A stretch of 64,000 bases of DNA from Bradyrhizobium sp. 164 (GCF_023073715.1 NZ_JADPKA010000046.1:1-64000), one strand, 5' to 3'; positions 1 through 8,229 are shown, numbered from the stretch's first letter. Notes: generated by a model not told the origin, from the letters alone. Made by a program: numbers and translations.

Positions 1-37
1 TGCGCTCAATCGTCCGGTCATAGCTGTTGTCGCGCAT
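1..37 (-). CDS. 5' end of an unidentified minus-strand gene (partial)
   Basis: Reading leftwards, an ATG at 37 is preceded by a strong Shine-Dalgarno stretch (GGAGGACG, about 5 bases before the start). It opens a frame of 12 codons (MRDNSYDRTIER) that runs off the window edge. The ribosome binding site and the intact frame are the only support. No function can be inferred. Confidence 0.45.
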   Translation of the reverse strand, partial: MRDNSYDRTIER

Positions 38-157
38 CGGATCGTCCTCCGCTGGAGCGATCCAATCAGCGAATTAGTGAACATGCACAGCAATGACGAC
101 GTGTGGCGAGCAACATCGTGATGCTCGCGCCGCGGGCAAGAGCGTGCAAGGCTCCGC

Positions 158-631
158 CTATTCGTCCTTGCCGCGCGTGATCGCGATGGACGCGTCCGAC
201 TTGGTGCGGCTGCATTCCATGTTGAGCCGCCGGTAGCGCATGCTGATCTTGTCGCCGCGCAACAGGCCCATCCGCTTCAGGCAGCGTGTCGCGCCCGTGG
301 TGGTGTCGTCCTTCGTCACGGTGAAGACGATCGCCGCCATCGACCCCACCAGCGCATAGAACTCTGGCTTGGGCTTGCGATCGCCCTTGGCATAGAGCTC
401 GATCGAATATTTGTCGCCGCGGCAGCCAACGGACAGGTCCTTGGCCGCCGGGTGCGTCAAATAGACGATGTTGGCGGCCCGGAAATTCACCTTAAGTCGA
501 TCGATCTGGTTCGCCAGCTCCTTGGCGCTGTCGTCGCAGCGGTCGGCGCGCGCGGGGAAGGTGAGAGCCACAAGGCCGGTGATGGCGGCGGCGACCAGGA
601 TCGCGCCGCGGAGGTTCAAGTTCAATGTCAT
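158..631 (-). CDS. Exported hypothetical protein, 157 aa
   Basis: The ATG at 631 is chosen because it places a typical signal peptide at the N-terminus: charged start, hydrophobic core at residues 9-24, and an Ala-Arg-Ala cleavage site near residue 29. The longer frame upstream adds an Arg-rich stretch that looks non-native. The mature protein has Cys at the predicted new N-terminus region (DRCDD), a second Cys in VGCRGDKY, and two more near the C-terminus, so disulfides are plausible in the periplasm. I do not recognise a family. It is transcribed away from the fumarase gene, with about 210 bp between the two starts. Confidence 0.7.
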   Translation of the reverse strand: MTLNLNLRGAILVAAAITGLVALTFPARADRCDDSAKELANQIDRLKVNFRAANIVYLTHPAAKDLSVGCRGDKYSIELYAKGDRKPKPEFYALVGSMAAIVFTVTKDDTTTGATRCLKRMGLLRGDKISMRYRRLNMECSRTKSDASIAITRGKDE

Positions 632-840
632 GATGAAAAGCCCCTTGCGGCGTGCATTCAAGCGTCGGCGGGCGCGAAGCGCAAGGGTGGGCGCCGGCCT
701 TTCCACGTGCTGTGCCAATGCCTTCCCGAGCCCCTAGCCACCCTCTCCCATGCGCCCCGGTCCCTTTCTTTTCCGTCCAAAATGGGCTTAGAACGCCTCT
801 ATGCCGAGGGCCTATGAGGCCACAAACCCCGAGATCCGCT

Positions 841-2496
841 ATGAACGCTCCCACTGCCTTTCCCGACGAGTCAAAACCCGTGCCGCCCTACAAGCACACC
901 CCGCTGTTCCCGCTGGGCAAGGACGAGACGCCCTACAAGAAGATCTCGTCCGAGGGTATCAGGGTTGAGAAGGTTCTGGGCAAGGACATGCTGGTGGTTT
1001 CGCGCGAGGCGCTGCGGGCGCTGTCGGAGGCCGCTTTCGGCGACATCAACCATTACCTGCGGCCGGGCCATCTGAAGCAGCTTCGCGCGATCCTGGAGGA
1101 CGGCGAGGCGAGCCCGAACGACAAGTTCGTTGCCCTCGACTTTTTGAAAAACGCCAACATTGCCGCGGGCGGCGTGCTGCCGATGTGCCAGGACACCGGC
1201 ACCGCGATCATTATGGGCAAGAAGGGCTGCAACGTCATCACCGACGGTGACGACGAGGCGGCGCTGTCGGAGGGCGCGCGCGATGCTTACTTGCGCCGCA
1301 ATCTGCGCTACTCGCAGGTCGCCCCGCTCTCGATGTTTGAAGAGAAGAACACCGCCAACAACATGCCGGCGCAGTGCGAGATCTACGCCGAGGGTGACGA
1401 CGCCTACAAGTTCATGTTCATGGCAAAGGGCGGCGGCTCCGCCAACAAAAGTTTTCTGTTCCAGGCCACGCCGTCCGTCCTGACCAAGGACCGGCTCCTC
1501 GCGTTTCTGAAGGAAAAGATCCTGACGCTCGGCACCGCGGCGTGCCCGCCCTATCACCTCGCCATCGTGATCGGCGGCACCTCGGCCGAGCTCTGCATGA
1601 AGACGGTGAAGCTCGCCTCCGCCCGCTATCTCGACGCGCTGCCGACCCACGGCTCGCCCGACGGAAATGCCTTCCGGGACGTCGAGATGGAGAAGGAAAT
1701 CCACAAGATGACGCAAAGCTTGGGGGTGGGCGCGCAGTTCGGCGGAAAATATTTCTGCCACGACGTGCGCGTGATCCGGATGCCGCGTCATGGCGCTTCG
1801 CTGCCGATCGGGCTTGGCGTGTCCTGCTCGGCCGACCGCCAGGTGCTCGGCAAGATCACGAAGGATGGCGTTTATCTCGAGGAGCTCGAGCACAACCCGG
1901 CGCAATACCTGCCGCAGGTGGAGCAGTCGCTCGGCGGCGAGGTCGTCAAGATCGATCTCAACCAGCCCATGAAGGACATTCTGGCGACGTTCTCCAAGTA
2001 CCCGATCAAGACGCGGGTCTCGATGACCGGCACCATGATCGTCGCGCGCGATTCCGCGCATGCCAAGCTGCGCGAGCGGCTGGAGAGGGGCGAGCCGCTG
2101 CCGGACTATTTCAAGAACCATCCGGTCTATTACGCCGGACCAGCCAAGACGCCCGAAGGCTATGCCTCCGGCGCGTTCGGCCCGACCACCGCAGGCCGCA
2201 TGGATTCCTTCGTCGACCAATTCCAAGCTGCGGGCGGTTCGATGGTGATGGTGGCGAAAGGCAACCGTGCTCCGGCCGTGCGCGAGGCCTGCAAGAAATA
2301 TGGTGGCTTCTATCTCGGCTCGATCGGCGGGGCCGCGGCGAACCTTGCCGAGCACTGCATCAAGAAGGTCGAGGTGCTCGAATATCCCGAGCTCGGCATG
2401 GAAGCGATCTGGCGCATCGAAGTCGTCGACTTCCCGGCGTTCATCATCATCGACGACAAGGGGAATGATTTCTTCAAGGAATTGAATTTGGGCTAG
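841..2496 (+). CDS. fumA: Class I fumarate hydratase (4Fe-4S), 551 aa
   Basis: Interconverts fumarate and L-malate in the TCA cycle using a 4Fe-4S cluster. Full-length, single-chain class I type (about 550 aa). Three cysteines sit at residues 116 (MCQDTG), 235 (TAACPPYH) and 329 (VSCSADR). Their spacing of 119 and 94 residues equals that of the cluster ligands of E. coli FumA. Other family landmarks are GGGSANKSFL, CHDVRVIRMPRHGAS and the C-terminal domain segment with GAFGPTTAGRMD. The ATG at 841 is used. The frame is open further upstream, but that part has no family features. It appears monocistronic, with about 180 bp of noncoding sequence after it. Being an oxygen-sensitive type, it may be complemented elsewhere by a class II enzyme, which is not visible here. 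Confidence 0.95.
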   Translation: MNAPTAFPDESKPVPPYKHTPLFPLGKDETPYKKISSEGIRVEKVLGKDMLVVSREALRALSEAAFGDINHYLRPGHLKQLRAILEDGEASPNDKFVALDFLKNANIAAGGVLPMCQDTGTAIIMGKKGCNVITDGDDEAALSEGARDAYLRRNLRYSQVAPLSMFEEKNTANNMPAQCEIYAEGDDAYKFMFMAKGGGSANKSFLFQATPSVLTKDRLLAFLKEKILTLGTAACPPYHLAIVIGGTSAELCMKTVKLASARYLDALPTHGSPDGNAFRDVEMEKEIHKMTQSLGVGAQFGGKYFCHDVRVIRMPRHGASLPIGLGVSCSADRQVLGKITKDGVYLEELEHNPAQYLPQVEQSLGGEVVKIDLNQPMKDILATFSKYPIKTRVSMTGTMIVARDSAHAKLRERLERGEPLPDYFKNHPVYYAGPAKTPEGYASGAFGPTTAGRMDSFVDQFQAAGGSMVMVAKGNRAPAVREACKKYGGFYLGSIGGAAANLAEHCIKKVEVLEYPELGMEAIWRIEVVDFPAFIIIDDKGNDFFKELNLG

Positions 2497-2677
2497 CGGC
2501 TTCACCCTGCTTGCGCGCTCGTGAGCGTGCATGTGCCCTTACGGAAGTCCGTGATGCCCGGGATTGCACGGATCTTTCTTGCTGCCGCGAGCACGTGAAT
2601 GGCCGAGGCAGTCCCGGCCATGACGATGCGGAAAGCTTAGGCGCGCCCTGTCGCTGTCAGCGGACGGCAGACCGGCC

Positions 2678-2974
2678 TTAAGCGCGCGTGCCCGTAAACG
2701 GGAAGCTACCCATCGGGCCGATGCCCATCTCGCCACTGATGCTGTCGCCCGAGACGGTGCCGGTGAATTCGAGCGTGAGCGGCATCGGATTGGTGATCGA
2801 GACCTTCCAGGAGACGTTGTCGCCGCTGACGTTGCCGTCGAAAATCTCGGCGGTACTACCTTCCGCACCCTGCGTGCCCGTGAGCGTGCCGCCCGCGGCC
2901 TTCAGGCTGAGCGTCGCCTGGCGCTCGCCCATCGGCGTCGTCATGGTCAGATTCCAGTTGCCGTCCACGGCCAT
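2678..2974 (-). CDS. Small beta-rich hypothetical protein, 98 aa
   Basis: The start at 2974 is chosen because a GGGAGA Shine-Dalgarno lies just upstream and the protein begins cleanly (MAVDGNWNLTMTT). The sequence alternates short hydrophobic strands with Gly/Thr turns (TGTQGAEGS, FTGTVSGDSISGEM, GSFPFTGTRA), which suggests a small beta-barrel or beta-sandwich. There is no signal peptide and no Cys. I do not recognise a named family. It lies downstream of the membrane-protein pair on the same strand, about 110 bp beyond the YciB-like gene, and could be the last gene of that transcript. Confidence 0.65.
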   Translation of the reverse strand: MAVDGNWNLTMTTPMGERQATLSLKAAGGTLTGTQGAEGSTAEIFDGNVSGDNVSWKVSITNPMPLTLEFTGTVSGDSISGEMGIGPMGSFPFTGTRA

Positions 2975-3080
2975 TCCCGTCTCCCGAACAAATCCCGGCG
3001 GGCCGCGACGATCCGCGGCCAGTCCTGTGGCGAGCCTATAACCCAACTCGCAGCTCCTGCCTAACGCTCCGATGGGGCAA

Positions 3081-3635
3081 TTAGGCGCGGGCAGCGGCGC
3101 GCCGGCGGCTGGTGACGATGAGGCGCAGAACGACGTATTGCACGGCAAATGCCAGGATCTTGGCGCCGCCCGCGACGACGGTGAGATAGAACGCCCACAG
3201 CTTCAGATCGCCGGTCGAGGCGACGGCGATCACGCCGACGCCGATCGCGAACATCAGCACCGCCCAGGCATAGCCCGCAGCCGTCACATATTCCGGAACG
3301 GTCTCGACGACGATCGGCGGCATGTAGCGCAGCATCCAGCCGCGCTTGAGCATGATGAGTCCGATCGCGAAATGCGCGATCGCAGGCTTTGCCAGCATGA
3401 AGCGGGGATCATTGGTCAAGAGTGTGATCGCGCCCAGTCCAACAACGAGCGCGAGGCTCGCATAAGTCATGTAGTTGAGCTGCTGCCCCTTGACGCGGGC
3501 ATAGATCACCTGCGCGATCGCGCCGGCGATCGCCACCGATGTCGCCAGGATGACGTTATCGGTGATGAGGTAGACGGCGAGGAAGACGATGGCGGAAAAG
3601 AGGTCGGAGGCGAGGCGAGCGAATACGTCCTTCAT
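3081..3635 (-). CDS. YciB/IspZ-like integral membrane protein, 184 aa
   Basis: About six hydrophobic helices are separated by short charged loops (for example YARVKGQQ and KRGWMLRYMPP). Size and layout resemble the inner-membrane septation protein A (YciB/IspZ) family, whose members take part in envelope and septum integrity. The family match is from pattern only. The start is ATG 3635 with AGGATCG upstream. The gene begins 12 bp after the stop of the 191-aa membrane protein gene, so the two are almost certainly co-transcribed from the operator-flanked promoter at 4244-4314. Its second half resembles the second half of the neighbour (a charged loop, a Pro-rich turn, then a Tyr/Ala-rich helix), so the two may be distant paralogues. 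Confidence 0.7.
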   Translation of the reverse strand: MKDVFARLASDLFSAIVFLAVYLITDNVILATSVAIAGAIAQVIYARVKGQQLNYMTYASLALVVGLGAITLLTNDPRFMLAKPAIAHFAIGLIMLKRGWMLRYMPPIVVETVPEYVTAAGYAWAVLMFAIGVGVIAVASTGDLKLWAFYLTVVAGGAKILAFAVQYVVLRLIVTSRRRAAARA

Positions 3636-3647
3636 CGTCGATCCTGT

Positions 3648-4223
3648 TCAGCGGGCGCTGGGCAATGCGCGGGCGGGCGTACCGTACTTGATCTGGCGAT
3701 ACTCGGGATACCACTTTGTGAAGTAGATTGCGCTGTTGCGGGCGGCGAAGGCGACCGCAACACTCGACCAGAGCGGCAGCCCGGGGACGTAGAGCAGCAC
3801 GAGATTGGCGCCGGCCATCAACAGCGCGGCTGCGGTCCAGGCGCCGGTTATGACGTAATTGGCGTAAAGGAAGCCAGGGATTGCCGCGGTTTCGGCCGGG
3901 ACCGATTCAAGCGCATATTGCAGTGTGAAGGGACGGCGGGCCAGCATCGAGCCGAGTGAAATGACGAAGATGCCGATATCGACCGACAGCTTGACCCCGA
4001 GCGTGCCGAGCCCGGGATCGACCAGCGCGAGATAGAGGCCGATTGCGGCGAACACGGTCGCCGAGCCTGCAGCCAGGATCTTCACCGAGCGGCCGCGCGC
4101 GACATCGATTGCAACGGTGGCGAGGCAGATCGCGGAGGCCGCGAACACGCTGATCGTCGCCGAGGTCACCAGCATCAGCAACGCGAAGACGGCGTAGGGC
4201 GCGAGGATCAGGAAAATCGCCAT
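3648..4223 (-). CDS. Hypothetical multi-pass membrane protein, 191 aa
   Basis: Almost entirely hydrophobic with five or six predicted helices, small charged loops (DVARGRSVK, ARRPFTLQY) and a basic C-terminal tail (TKWYPEYRQIKYG). The start at ATG 4223 has a GAGG site six bases upstream. It is the first gene after a promoter (TTGACC-N17-TACGTA, minus strand) that is flanked by two TetR-type operators, and it precedes the YciB-like gene by 12 bp. The shared operator links both genes to the carotenoid oxygenase and its TetR regulator. No enzymatic motif is visible. A role in handling a hydrophobic ligand or protecting the membrane is inference from context only. Confidence 0.75.
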   Translation of the reverse strand: MAIFLILAPYAVFALLMLVTSATISVFAASAICLATVAIDVARGRSVKILAAGSATVFAAIGLYLALVDPGLGTLGVKLSVDIGIFVISLGSMLARRPFTLQYALESVPAETAAIPGFLYANYVITGAWTAAALLMAGANLVLLYVPGLPLWSSVAVAFAARNSAIYFTKWYPEYRQIKYGTPARALPSAR

Positions 4224-4243
4224 ATGCCACCTCGTCAGGCCGA

Positions 4244-4314
4244 ATCTTTACAACGTCAAGATACGTAGCCGAACGCGAAAATTGGGTCAAGCGAAATCTT
4301 TACAGTGTCAAAAT
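4244..4314 (-). promoter_or_regulatory. Minus-strand promoter flanked by two TetR-type operators (module A)
   Basis: Two 19-bp operator-like sites, ATCTTTACAACGTCAAGAT (4244-4262) and ATCTTTACAGTGTCAAAAT (4296-4314), start 52 bp apart. Between them on the minus strand lies TTGACC (complement of 4285-4290), a 17-bp spacer, and TACGTA (4262-4267). The left site would cover the transcription start and the right site sits just upstream of the -35 box. The first gene served is the 191-aa membrane protein (start 4223). The right site overlaps the stop codon of the preceding 87-aa gene. The same architecture recurs at 6044-6115. Confidence 0.75.
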
Positions 4315-4563
4315 GACGAAGGCGGCCTCTAGAAGATGAATTGCTGCAGTGGCTTGTTCGGACGCCTCCTCGGCCAATTCCGCCCAGGGGAGGCGCGACA
4401 GGATCGGCGCCGCTGCGGCGCTCAAAAGAGCCGCGGCGAGCAAGATGCCGCCGTTGAAGATGGTATGGCTGCTTCGCTTCAGCCGGATCATCTCGAATGC
4501 GAGCGCGGCGCAGGAGAGAGCGAGAACGGCGAGGCAGGCTGCTGTGATCGAGGGCACGTGCAT
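4300..4563 (-). CDS. Small membrane protein, 87 aa
   Basis: The start at ATG 4563 has an AGAGG site six bases upstream. Helix one spans residues 5-22 (Ala/Leu-rich, could be a signal anchor), helix two residues 36-55, and the C-terminus is again hydrophobic (AAFVILTL). It lies 76 bp downstream of the carotenoid oxygenase stop on the same strand and is probably co-transcribed with it. Its stop codon lies inside an operator-like site that belongs to the next promoter. No family is recognised. The two-helix topology and the context suggest a membrane partner of the neighbouring gene products, but this is inference. Confidence 0.6.
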   Translation of the reverse strand: MHVPSITAACLAVLALSCAALAFEMIRLKRSSHTIFNGGILLAAALLSAAAAPILSRLPWAELAEEASEQATAAIHLLEAAFVILTL

Positions 4564-4639
4564 GTGGAACCTCTTGGTGATGCATCCGCGCCGTCATGCC
4601 GGCCTCGCCGAGTGCGCGCCCGGAATGACGAGGAGGGCG

Positions 4640-6028
4640 TTACGCCGCCCCAACCCAATTGCCGTGAAAGCCGTCGGGCACGCGGTGGCCGAGCTGGACA
4701 AGCGCGACGGGACCGGCCTCGACATCGGTGGCGTTGAACACGGCGAGGTCGCTGCGGTTCTCTCGCGCGCGCCAGACCAATGCGAGCAGCCAGCCGTCGC
4801 CCTCGGCCGCATCCTTCGATCGTTCGACGAACACCGGCTCGGAGATGGTGTCGCCGGCCGGCAGCAGATAATGGCCGAGCCGTCTACCGCTGCCGTCGAC
4901 ATGGACGATGCCTGAGAGCGCGTCGAACATCGGCAGCCGCGGATTGGCGCAGGCATACCAGCCGTGGCGGCTCTTCAGTCCGGCGCGGCGATCGTCGATG
5001 CGGGGGAATTCGCCGGTGAGATCGTCGAGATAAGTCTGCTGGAAGCGGTCGGTTTTTCCCGAAAGATCGAACGTCCAACGGCAGTGGCGGGCGCGCGACT
5101 TCTCCGGATCTGTCGGCCGACCGTCGGGACGCGGAAACAACGGCGGCTCCTCGAACTGCATGACGTCGGCGATGGTGCGCTGATCGTCCTCCCACGCATT
5201 CATGACGTGGAAGACGTAGCAGGCCTCAGCTCGAAACCAGACGATATCCTTTGCCGTACCGTTGCGCTTCATCACGCCGACATAGGCGCCCTTGTCCGGC
5301 TCCCAGGCATAGGGCGGTCGTCCGCTCATCGCGCGTTCCATGCTGCCGGTGATGGGGAGGATCGGAAACAGCACATGGTTCGCGGTAACGATGAAGTCGT
5401 GCACCATGCTGGCATAGGGCGCCTCGAAGCGCGTCGCCCGTCCTGACGCATCGATCGCTCCGTAGGAGAGGGCAGGGGTCAGCGGTCCCGCCGCATTGTA
5501 CCCGAAGAATACGAGTTCGCCGGTCACAGGATCGATCTTCGGATGCGCCGTGAAGCTGCCGGCGATGCGGCCTTGGTAGTTGTGATAGCCGCGCGTTGCC
5601 AGCGTACCCGGCTCGATCTCGGTCGGCAGGTGTGCTTCTTCCAGCGCCAGCAGCTTGCCGGCATGGAAGATGATGTTGGTGTTGGCGACGCCGCCGTCAG
5701 AGAGATCCGCCGGGGCATCCGGCAGCTTGCGGCCGAAGCCGCCGAACAAAGCGCGGCCGGCGTCGTGCTCGGCCAGCCATTTCGGCGTGCGGACCCAGCG
5801 GTTGCGGTAGCTCGCGCGTGCGTTCTCGAGGTGGAAGGCGTGCAGCATGCCGTCGCCCACAAACCAGTGCGCACCGGGCGACGAGAACTGCGGATTGGGG
5901 CCGTTGCGATAGAGCGTGCCGTTCAACTCGCGCGGCAATTCGCCGATGAGCTTGAGGTACGCCGCGTCGGCTTCGAAGGGAATTGGCGCGATATTGTTGC
6001 GCTGCTCGGTGACGACGTCCTGCTGCAC
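4640..6028 (-). CDS. Carotenoid oxygenase family protein (carotenoid/stilbene cleaving dioxygenase), 462 aa
   Basis: Members cleave a double bond in apocarotenoids or lignostilbenes using one non-haem Fe(II) held by four histidines. Four candidate iron histidines occur in the expected order: SFTAHPKIDP, MVHDFIVT, VFHVMNAWED and DGFHGNWV near the C-terminus. The N-terminus has the family signature GTLYRNGPNPQF followed by HWFVGDGMLHAF. Length is typical. The start is GTG 6028 with AAGGAT seven bases upstream. It is divergent from a TetR gene across an operator-flanked promoter, which suggests induction by its own substrate or a related aromatic or isoprenoid compound. The substrate cannot be told from sequence. 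Confidence 0.9.
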   Translation of the reverse strand: MQQDVVTEQRNNIAPIPFEADAAYLKLIGELPRELNGTLYRNGPNPQFSSPGAHWFVGDGMLHAFHLENARASYRNRWVRTPKWLAEHDAGRALFGGFGRKLPDAPADLSDGGVANTNIIFHAGKLLALEEAHLPTEIEPGTLATRGYHNYQGRIAGSFTAHPKIDPVTGELVFFGYNAAGPLTPALSYGAIDASGRATRFEAPYASMVHDFIVTANHVLFPILPITGSMERAMSGRPPYAWEPDKGAYVGVMKRNGTAKDIVWFRAEACYVFHVMNAWEDDQRTIADVMQFEEPPLFPRPDGRPTDPEKSRARHCRWTFDLSGKTDRFQQTYLDDLTGEFPRIDDRRAGLKSRHGWYACANPRLPMFDALSGIVHVDGSGRRLGHYLLPAGDTISEPVFVERSKDAAEGDGWLLALVWRARENRSDLAVFNATDVEAGPVALVQLGHRVPDGFHGNWVGAA

Positions 6029-6043
6029 GGCGTATCCTTCCCT

Positions 6044-6115
6044 ATCTTTACATCGTAAAGATCAGATAGTGCCGATTGCCGTTGCGGTCAAGGGAAATCT
6101 TTACACTGTCAATAT
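6044..6115 (-). promoter_or_regulatory. Carotenoid oxygenase promoter flanked by two TetR-type operators (module B)
   Basis: ATCTTTACATCGTAAAGAT (6044-6062) has perfect 8-bp arms around a 3-bp centre. ATCTTTACACTGTCAATAT (6097-6115) is a weaker copy, 53 bp to the right. Between them, on the minus strand, are TTGACC (complement of 6086-6091), a 17-bp spacer and TATCTG (complement of 6063-6068), giving a start near 6056 and a leader of about 28 nt to the GTG at 6028. The right-hand site overlaps the region where tetR translation could begin, so autoregulation is likely. The layout matches module A at 4244-4314 almost base for base around the -35 box and right operator. Confidence 0.8.
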
Positions 6116-6134
6116 GGCGCCTTATAGCTTGAGC

Positions 6135-6890
6135 ATGGGCAAAAGCGAAACCAGGGCGGCGCGCGGCCTACGCCCCCCGAAGAAGACATCGTCGACCTCG
6201 CACGTCTTGCCGCGTCTCGCGCGGCGCCCGGCAGTTGCGAAGGCTGAGACACCCTATCATCACGGCGCTCTGCGGGAGGCGTTGCTCGAGGCCGCCGAAC
6301 GGGTGCTGGAGCGCGACGGGCTTGCCGGCCTGACATTGCGCGCGGTGGCACGCGAGGCGGGCGTCTCGCACGCCGCTCCCACCCATCATTTCGGAGACCT
6401 CACGGGCCTGCTCAGCGAGCTCGCGGCGGTCGGCTTCCGCCAATTCAACGCGGCGATGGCAGCTTCATCCGATGCCGCGTCCACGCCGCTTGAACACGCA
6501 CTGGCGCGGCCGAAAGCCTATGTTGCCTATGCGCAGGCGCATCCCGGCATGTACGGCATCATGTTTCGCACCGAGCGGCTCGATTATTCCAGGCCCTCGC
6601 TGCGCGAGGCGGCCGAAGCCTCCTTTGCCGGGCTCGCCAATGCCGTCGGCATGATGCGCCAGGAGCAGATCAGCGGCGATGCGCTGACCTTGAACCAGGG
6701 CGCGGCGATCGCGCGGGCCTGGTCGCTGGTGCACGGCTTCACCATGCTGCTGCTCGATGGCCGGCTCGAAGATATCCTGGAGAGGTTGCCCGAGGGAACG
6801 ACGGCCGAACGGCTGCTCGAGGCGATGCTGACGTCGCCCGTGACCACGAAATTGCCGCCTGGCGGCTGTTTGCCCCCGGCGAAGACCTAG
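6135..6890 (+). CDS. TetR/AcrR family transcriptional regulator, about 251 aa
   Basis: The TetR DNA-binding domain is clear: LREALLEAAERVLERDGLAGLTLR, then the helix-turn-helix VAREAGVSHAAPTHHFGD (quoted in parts). It is preceded by an unusually long basic tail of about 35 residues. The C-terminal domain is helical and ligand-binding in type (AYAQAHPGMYGIMFR, a motif of the WHG-type C-terminal domain). The ATG at 6135 (MGKSET) is preferred over ATG 6114, because the latter lies inside an operator-like site. Neither has a strong ribosome binding site, so the start is uncertain. It is divergent from the carotenoid oxygenase, and the four operator-like sites nearby are its likely targets. Its stop overlaps the end of the convergent next gene by 4 bp. 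Confidence 0.85.
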   Translation: MGKSETRAARGLRPPKKTSSTSHVLPRLARRPAVAKAETPYHHGALREALLEAAERVLERDGLAGLTLRAVAREAGVSHAAPTHHFGDLTGLLSELAAVGFRQFNAAMAASSDAASTPLEHALARPKAYVAYAQAHPGMYGIMFRTERLDYSRPSLREAAEASFAGLANAVGMMRQEQISGDALTLNQGAAIARAWSLVHGFTMLLLDGRLEDILERLPEGTTAERLLEAMLTSPVTTKLPPGGCLPPAKT

Positions 6891-7492
6891 CGCATGGTCG
6901 CGAGCTCGACGGCGCGGCCTCTTGTGCCGATGATCTTGACCTCGTCCTTGCCGCACCTGAAGCCGCGGGCGAAATCGTCGGCGGCCTTGCGCGCGAGCTC
7001 ATTGGCGGTGGGATTCGCGATCGCATCGACATAGGCGACGTGACAGACCGGACCCGGCGGCAGCCGGGTCACGACCAGCATGGCTTTGGTGTTCGGCCGC
7101 CCCTGCTTGTCGGGATCGCTGCTGTCGGCGATGTGCCAGCGCTGAATGATCGCAAATGGCTTGGCGCCCGCAGCTCGCCATTCGACAGTCGTGTCCGATG
7201 AATTGAAGGGAGCGAACCAAACTTTGGCCGCCGGCTCCTCGGCCGCTTCCTTGCGATTGCGGCCGACCGAGACGACCTCGCGAAGATCATCCTCGGCGAT
7301 CAGCACTACGAGGCCGGACTTGCCCGGACAGACCCGCATGGTGCTGCCGTCGAGCGCGCTGGGCTTACCGATCTGGCGGCAATCTTTCGGCGCGGTCGAG
7401 GTGTAGATGCCGCCCACGGACTCGGCGCAGGCCCAATTGACGGCGGCGCATATCAGCAACACGGATAGGCATGTGGTGACGATGCGGATCAT
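6887..7492 (-). CDS. Exported hypothetical protein, 201 aa
   Basis: The ATG at 7492 gives a signal peptide (MIRIVTTCLSVLLICAAVNW, cleavage after ACA near residue 22). The mature part is soluble and has four cysteines (KDCRQ, RVCPGK, PVCHVAY, FRCGKD) that could form two disulfides in the periplasm. The pattern GGIYTSTAPKDCR at the mature start is reminiscent of small exported proteins common in Bradyrhizobium, but I know no function. It is convergent with tetR, the two stop codons overlapping in the tetranucleotide CTAG. Confidence 0.75.
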   Translation of the reverse strand: MIRIVTTCLSVLLICAAVNWACAESVGGIYTSTAPKDCRQIGKPSALDGSTMRVCPGKSGLVVLIAEDDLREVVSVGRNRKEAAEEPAAKVWFAPFNSSDTTVEWRAAGAKPFAIIQRWHIADSSDPDKQGRPNTKAMLVVTRLPPGPVCHVAYVDAIANPTANELARKAADDFARGFRCGKDEVKIIGTRGRAVELATMR

Positions 7493-7653
7493 GATGACGC
7501 TTCGATGCAGCTGGAACTTCGTAGCATCAGACGTCTTGACTGTGGGCAAGGTTCAAAAGCGCCTCCAGGCACCTGACAGCGGCGCGGAATCGTTCTAGAA
7601 GAGCGGCTCGCCTGGGCCGCTCCGGCCCCGTTCGCGTCCTCGTTCTCTTGATC

Positions 7654-8229
7654 ATGCCAGCCATATCCTCGAACAAACCTTATCGCGTCGGCCGTTCCAA
7701 GACAGGGCTCGGCCTCTTTGCCACCAAGCCGATCAAGAAGGGCACCCGGATCATCCGCTATTTCGGGCCGATCCTGGACTCGCGGATTCCGGCGCACGAC
7801 GAGATCGAGAACAAATATCTGTTCGAGCTCAACGGGCGCTGGACCATCGACGGATCGGTGCGCAAGAATCTCGCCCGTTACATCAATCATTCCTGCCGGC
7901 CCAACGCCGAGTCCGACGTCCGCCCGCGCGAGCGCAAGGTCTTCATCCGCGCCATCAAGAACATCGAGCCGGGCGACGAGATCAACTACGACTACGGCAC
8001 CGACTATTTCAAAGCCTATCTGAAGCCGATCGGCTGCAAGTGCGATTCCTGCGAGAAGAAGCGCAAGAAGCTGCGCGCCGAGGCGCGGGCCCAACGCACC
8101 AAGGCGAAGGCGCGGGCCGAGCGCAAGGCCGCGAAGGCGGGCGCCAAGAGTGCGAAAAAGAAGGCTCCCAAAAAGAACCAGCTCAACGGTCACGCCGTCG
8201 CCAAGACGAACGGCCGCGCGCGGGCGTAG
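7654..8229 (+). CDS. SET-domain protein lysine methyltransferase-like, 191 aa, with Lys/Ala-rich tail
   Basis: The SET core is easy to follow: GLGLFATKPIKKGTRIIRYFG (residues about 15-35, quoted in two parts GLGLFATKPI and KKGTRIIRYFG), ARYINHSCRPNAES (the NHS pseudoknot motif) and GDEINYDYGTDYF, followed by a post-SET-like Cys cluster CKCDSC. These are the SAM- and lysine-binding elements of the family. From about residue 135 the protein becomes Lys/Arg/Ala-rich, with repeats of the AKA/KKA type resembling histone H1 C-termini, and probably binds nucleic acid. ATG 7654 is used; a TTG at 7648 is also in frame. It ends directly at a palindromic repeat. The substrate is unknown. Confidence 0.9.
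   Translation: MPAISSNKPYRVGRSKTGLGLFATKPIKKGTRIIRYFGPILDSRIPAHDEIENKYLFELNGRWTIDGSVRKNLARYINHSCRPNAESDVRPRERKVFIRAIKNIEPGDEINYDYGTDYFKAYLKPIGCKCDSCEKKRKKLRAEARAQRTKAKARAERKAAKAGAKSAKKKAPKKNQLNGHAVAKTNGRARA

Noticed and set aside
871..2532. Long open frame on the minus strand across the fumarase gene
   Set aside because: Antisense shadow of a strongly supported gene; its translation is rich in Arg/His/Leu with no protein family and follows codon-position GC bias.
4576..4640. Possible further repeat (GTCATGCCGGCC ... CCGGAATGACG) after the carotenoid oxygenase
   Set aside because: The arms are short and only weakly alike; it may be a degenerate member of the intergenic repeat family, but not enough to annotate.
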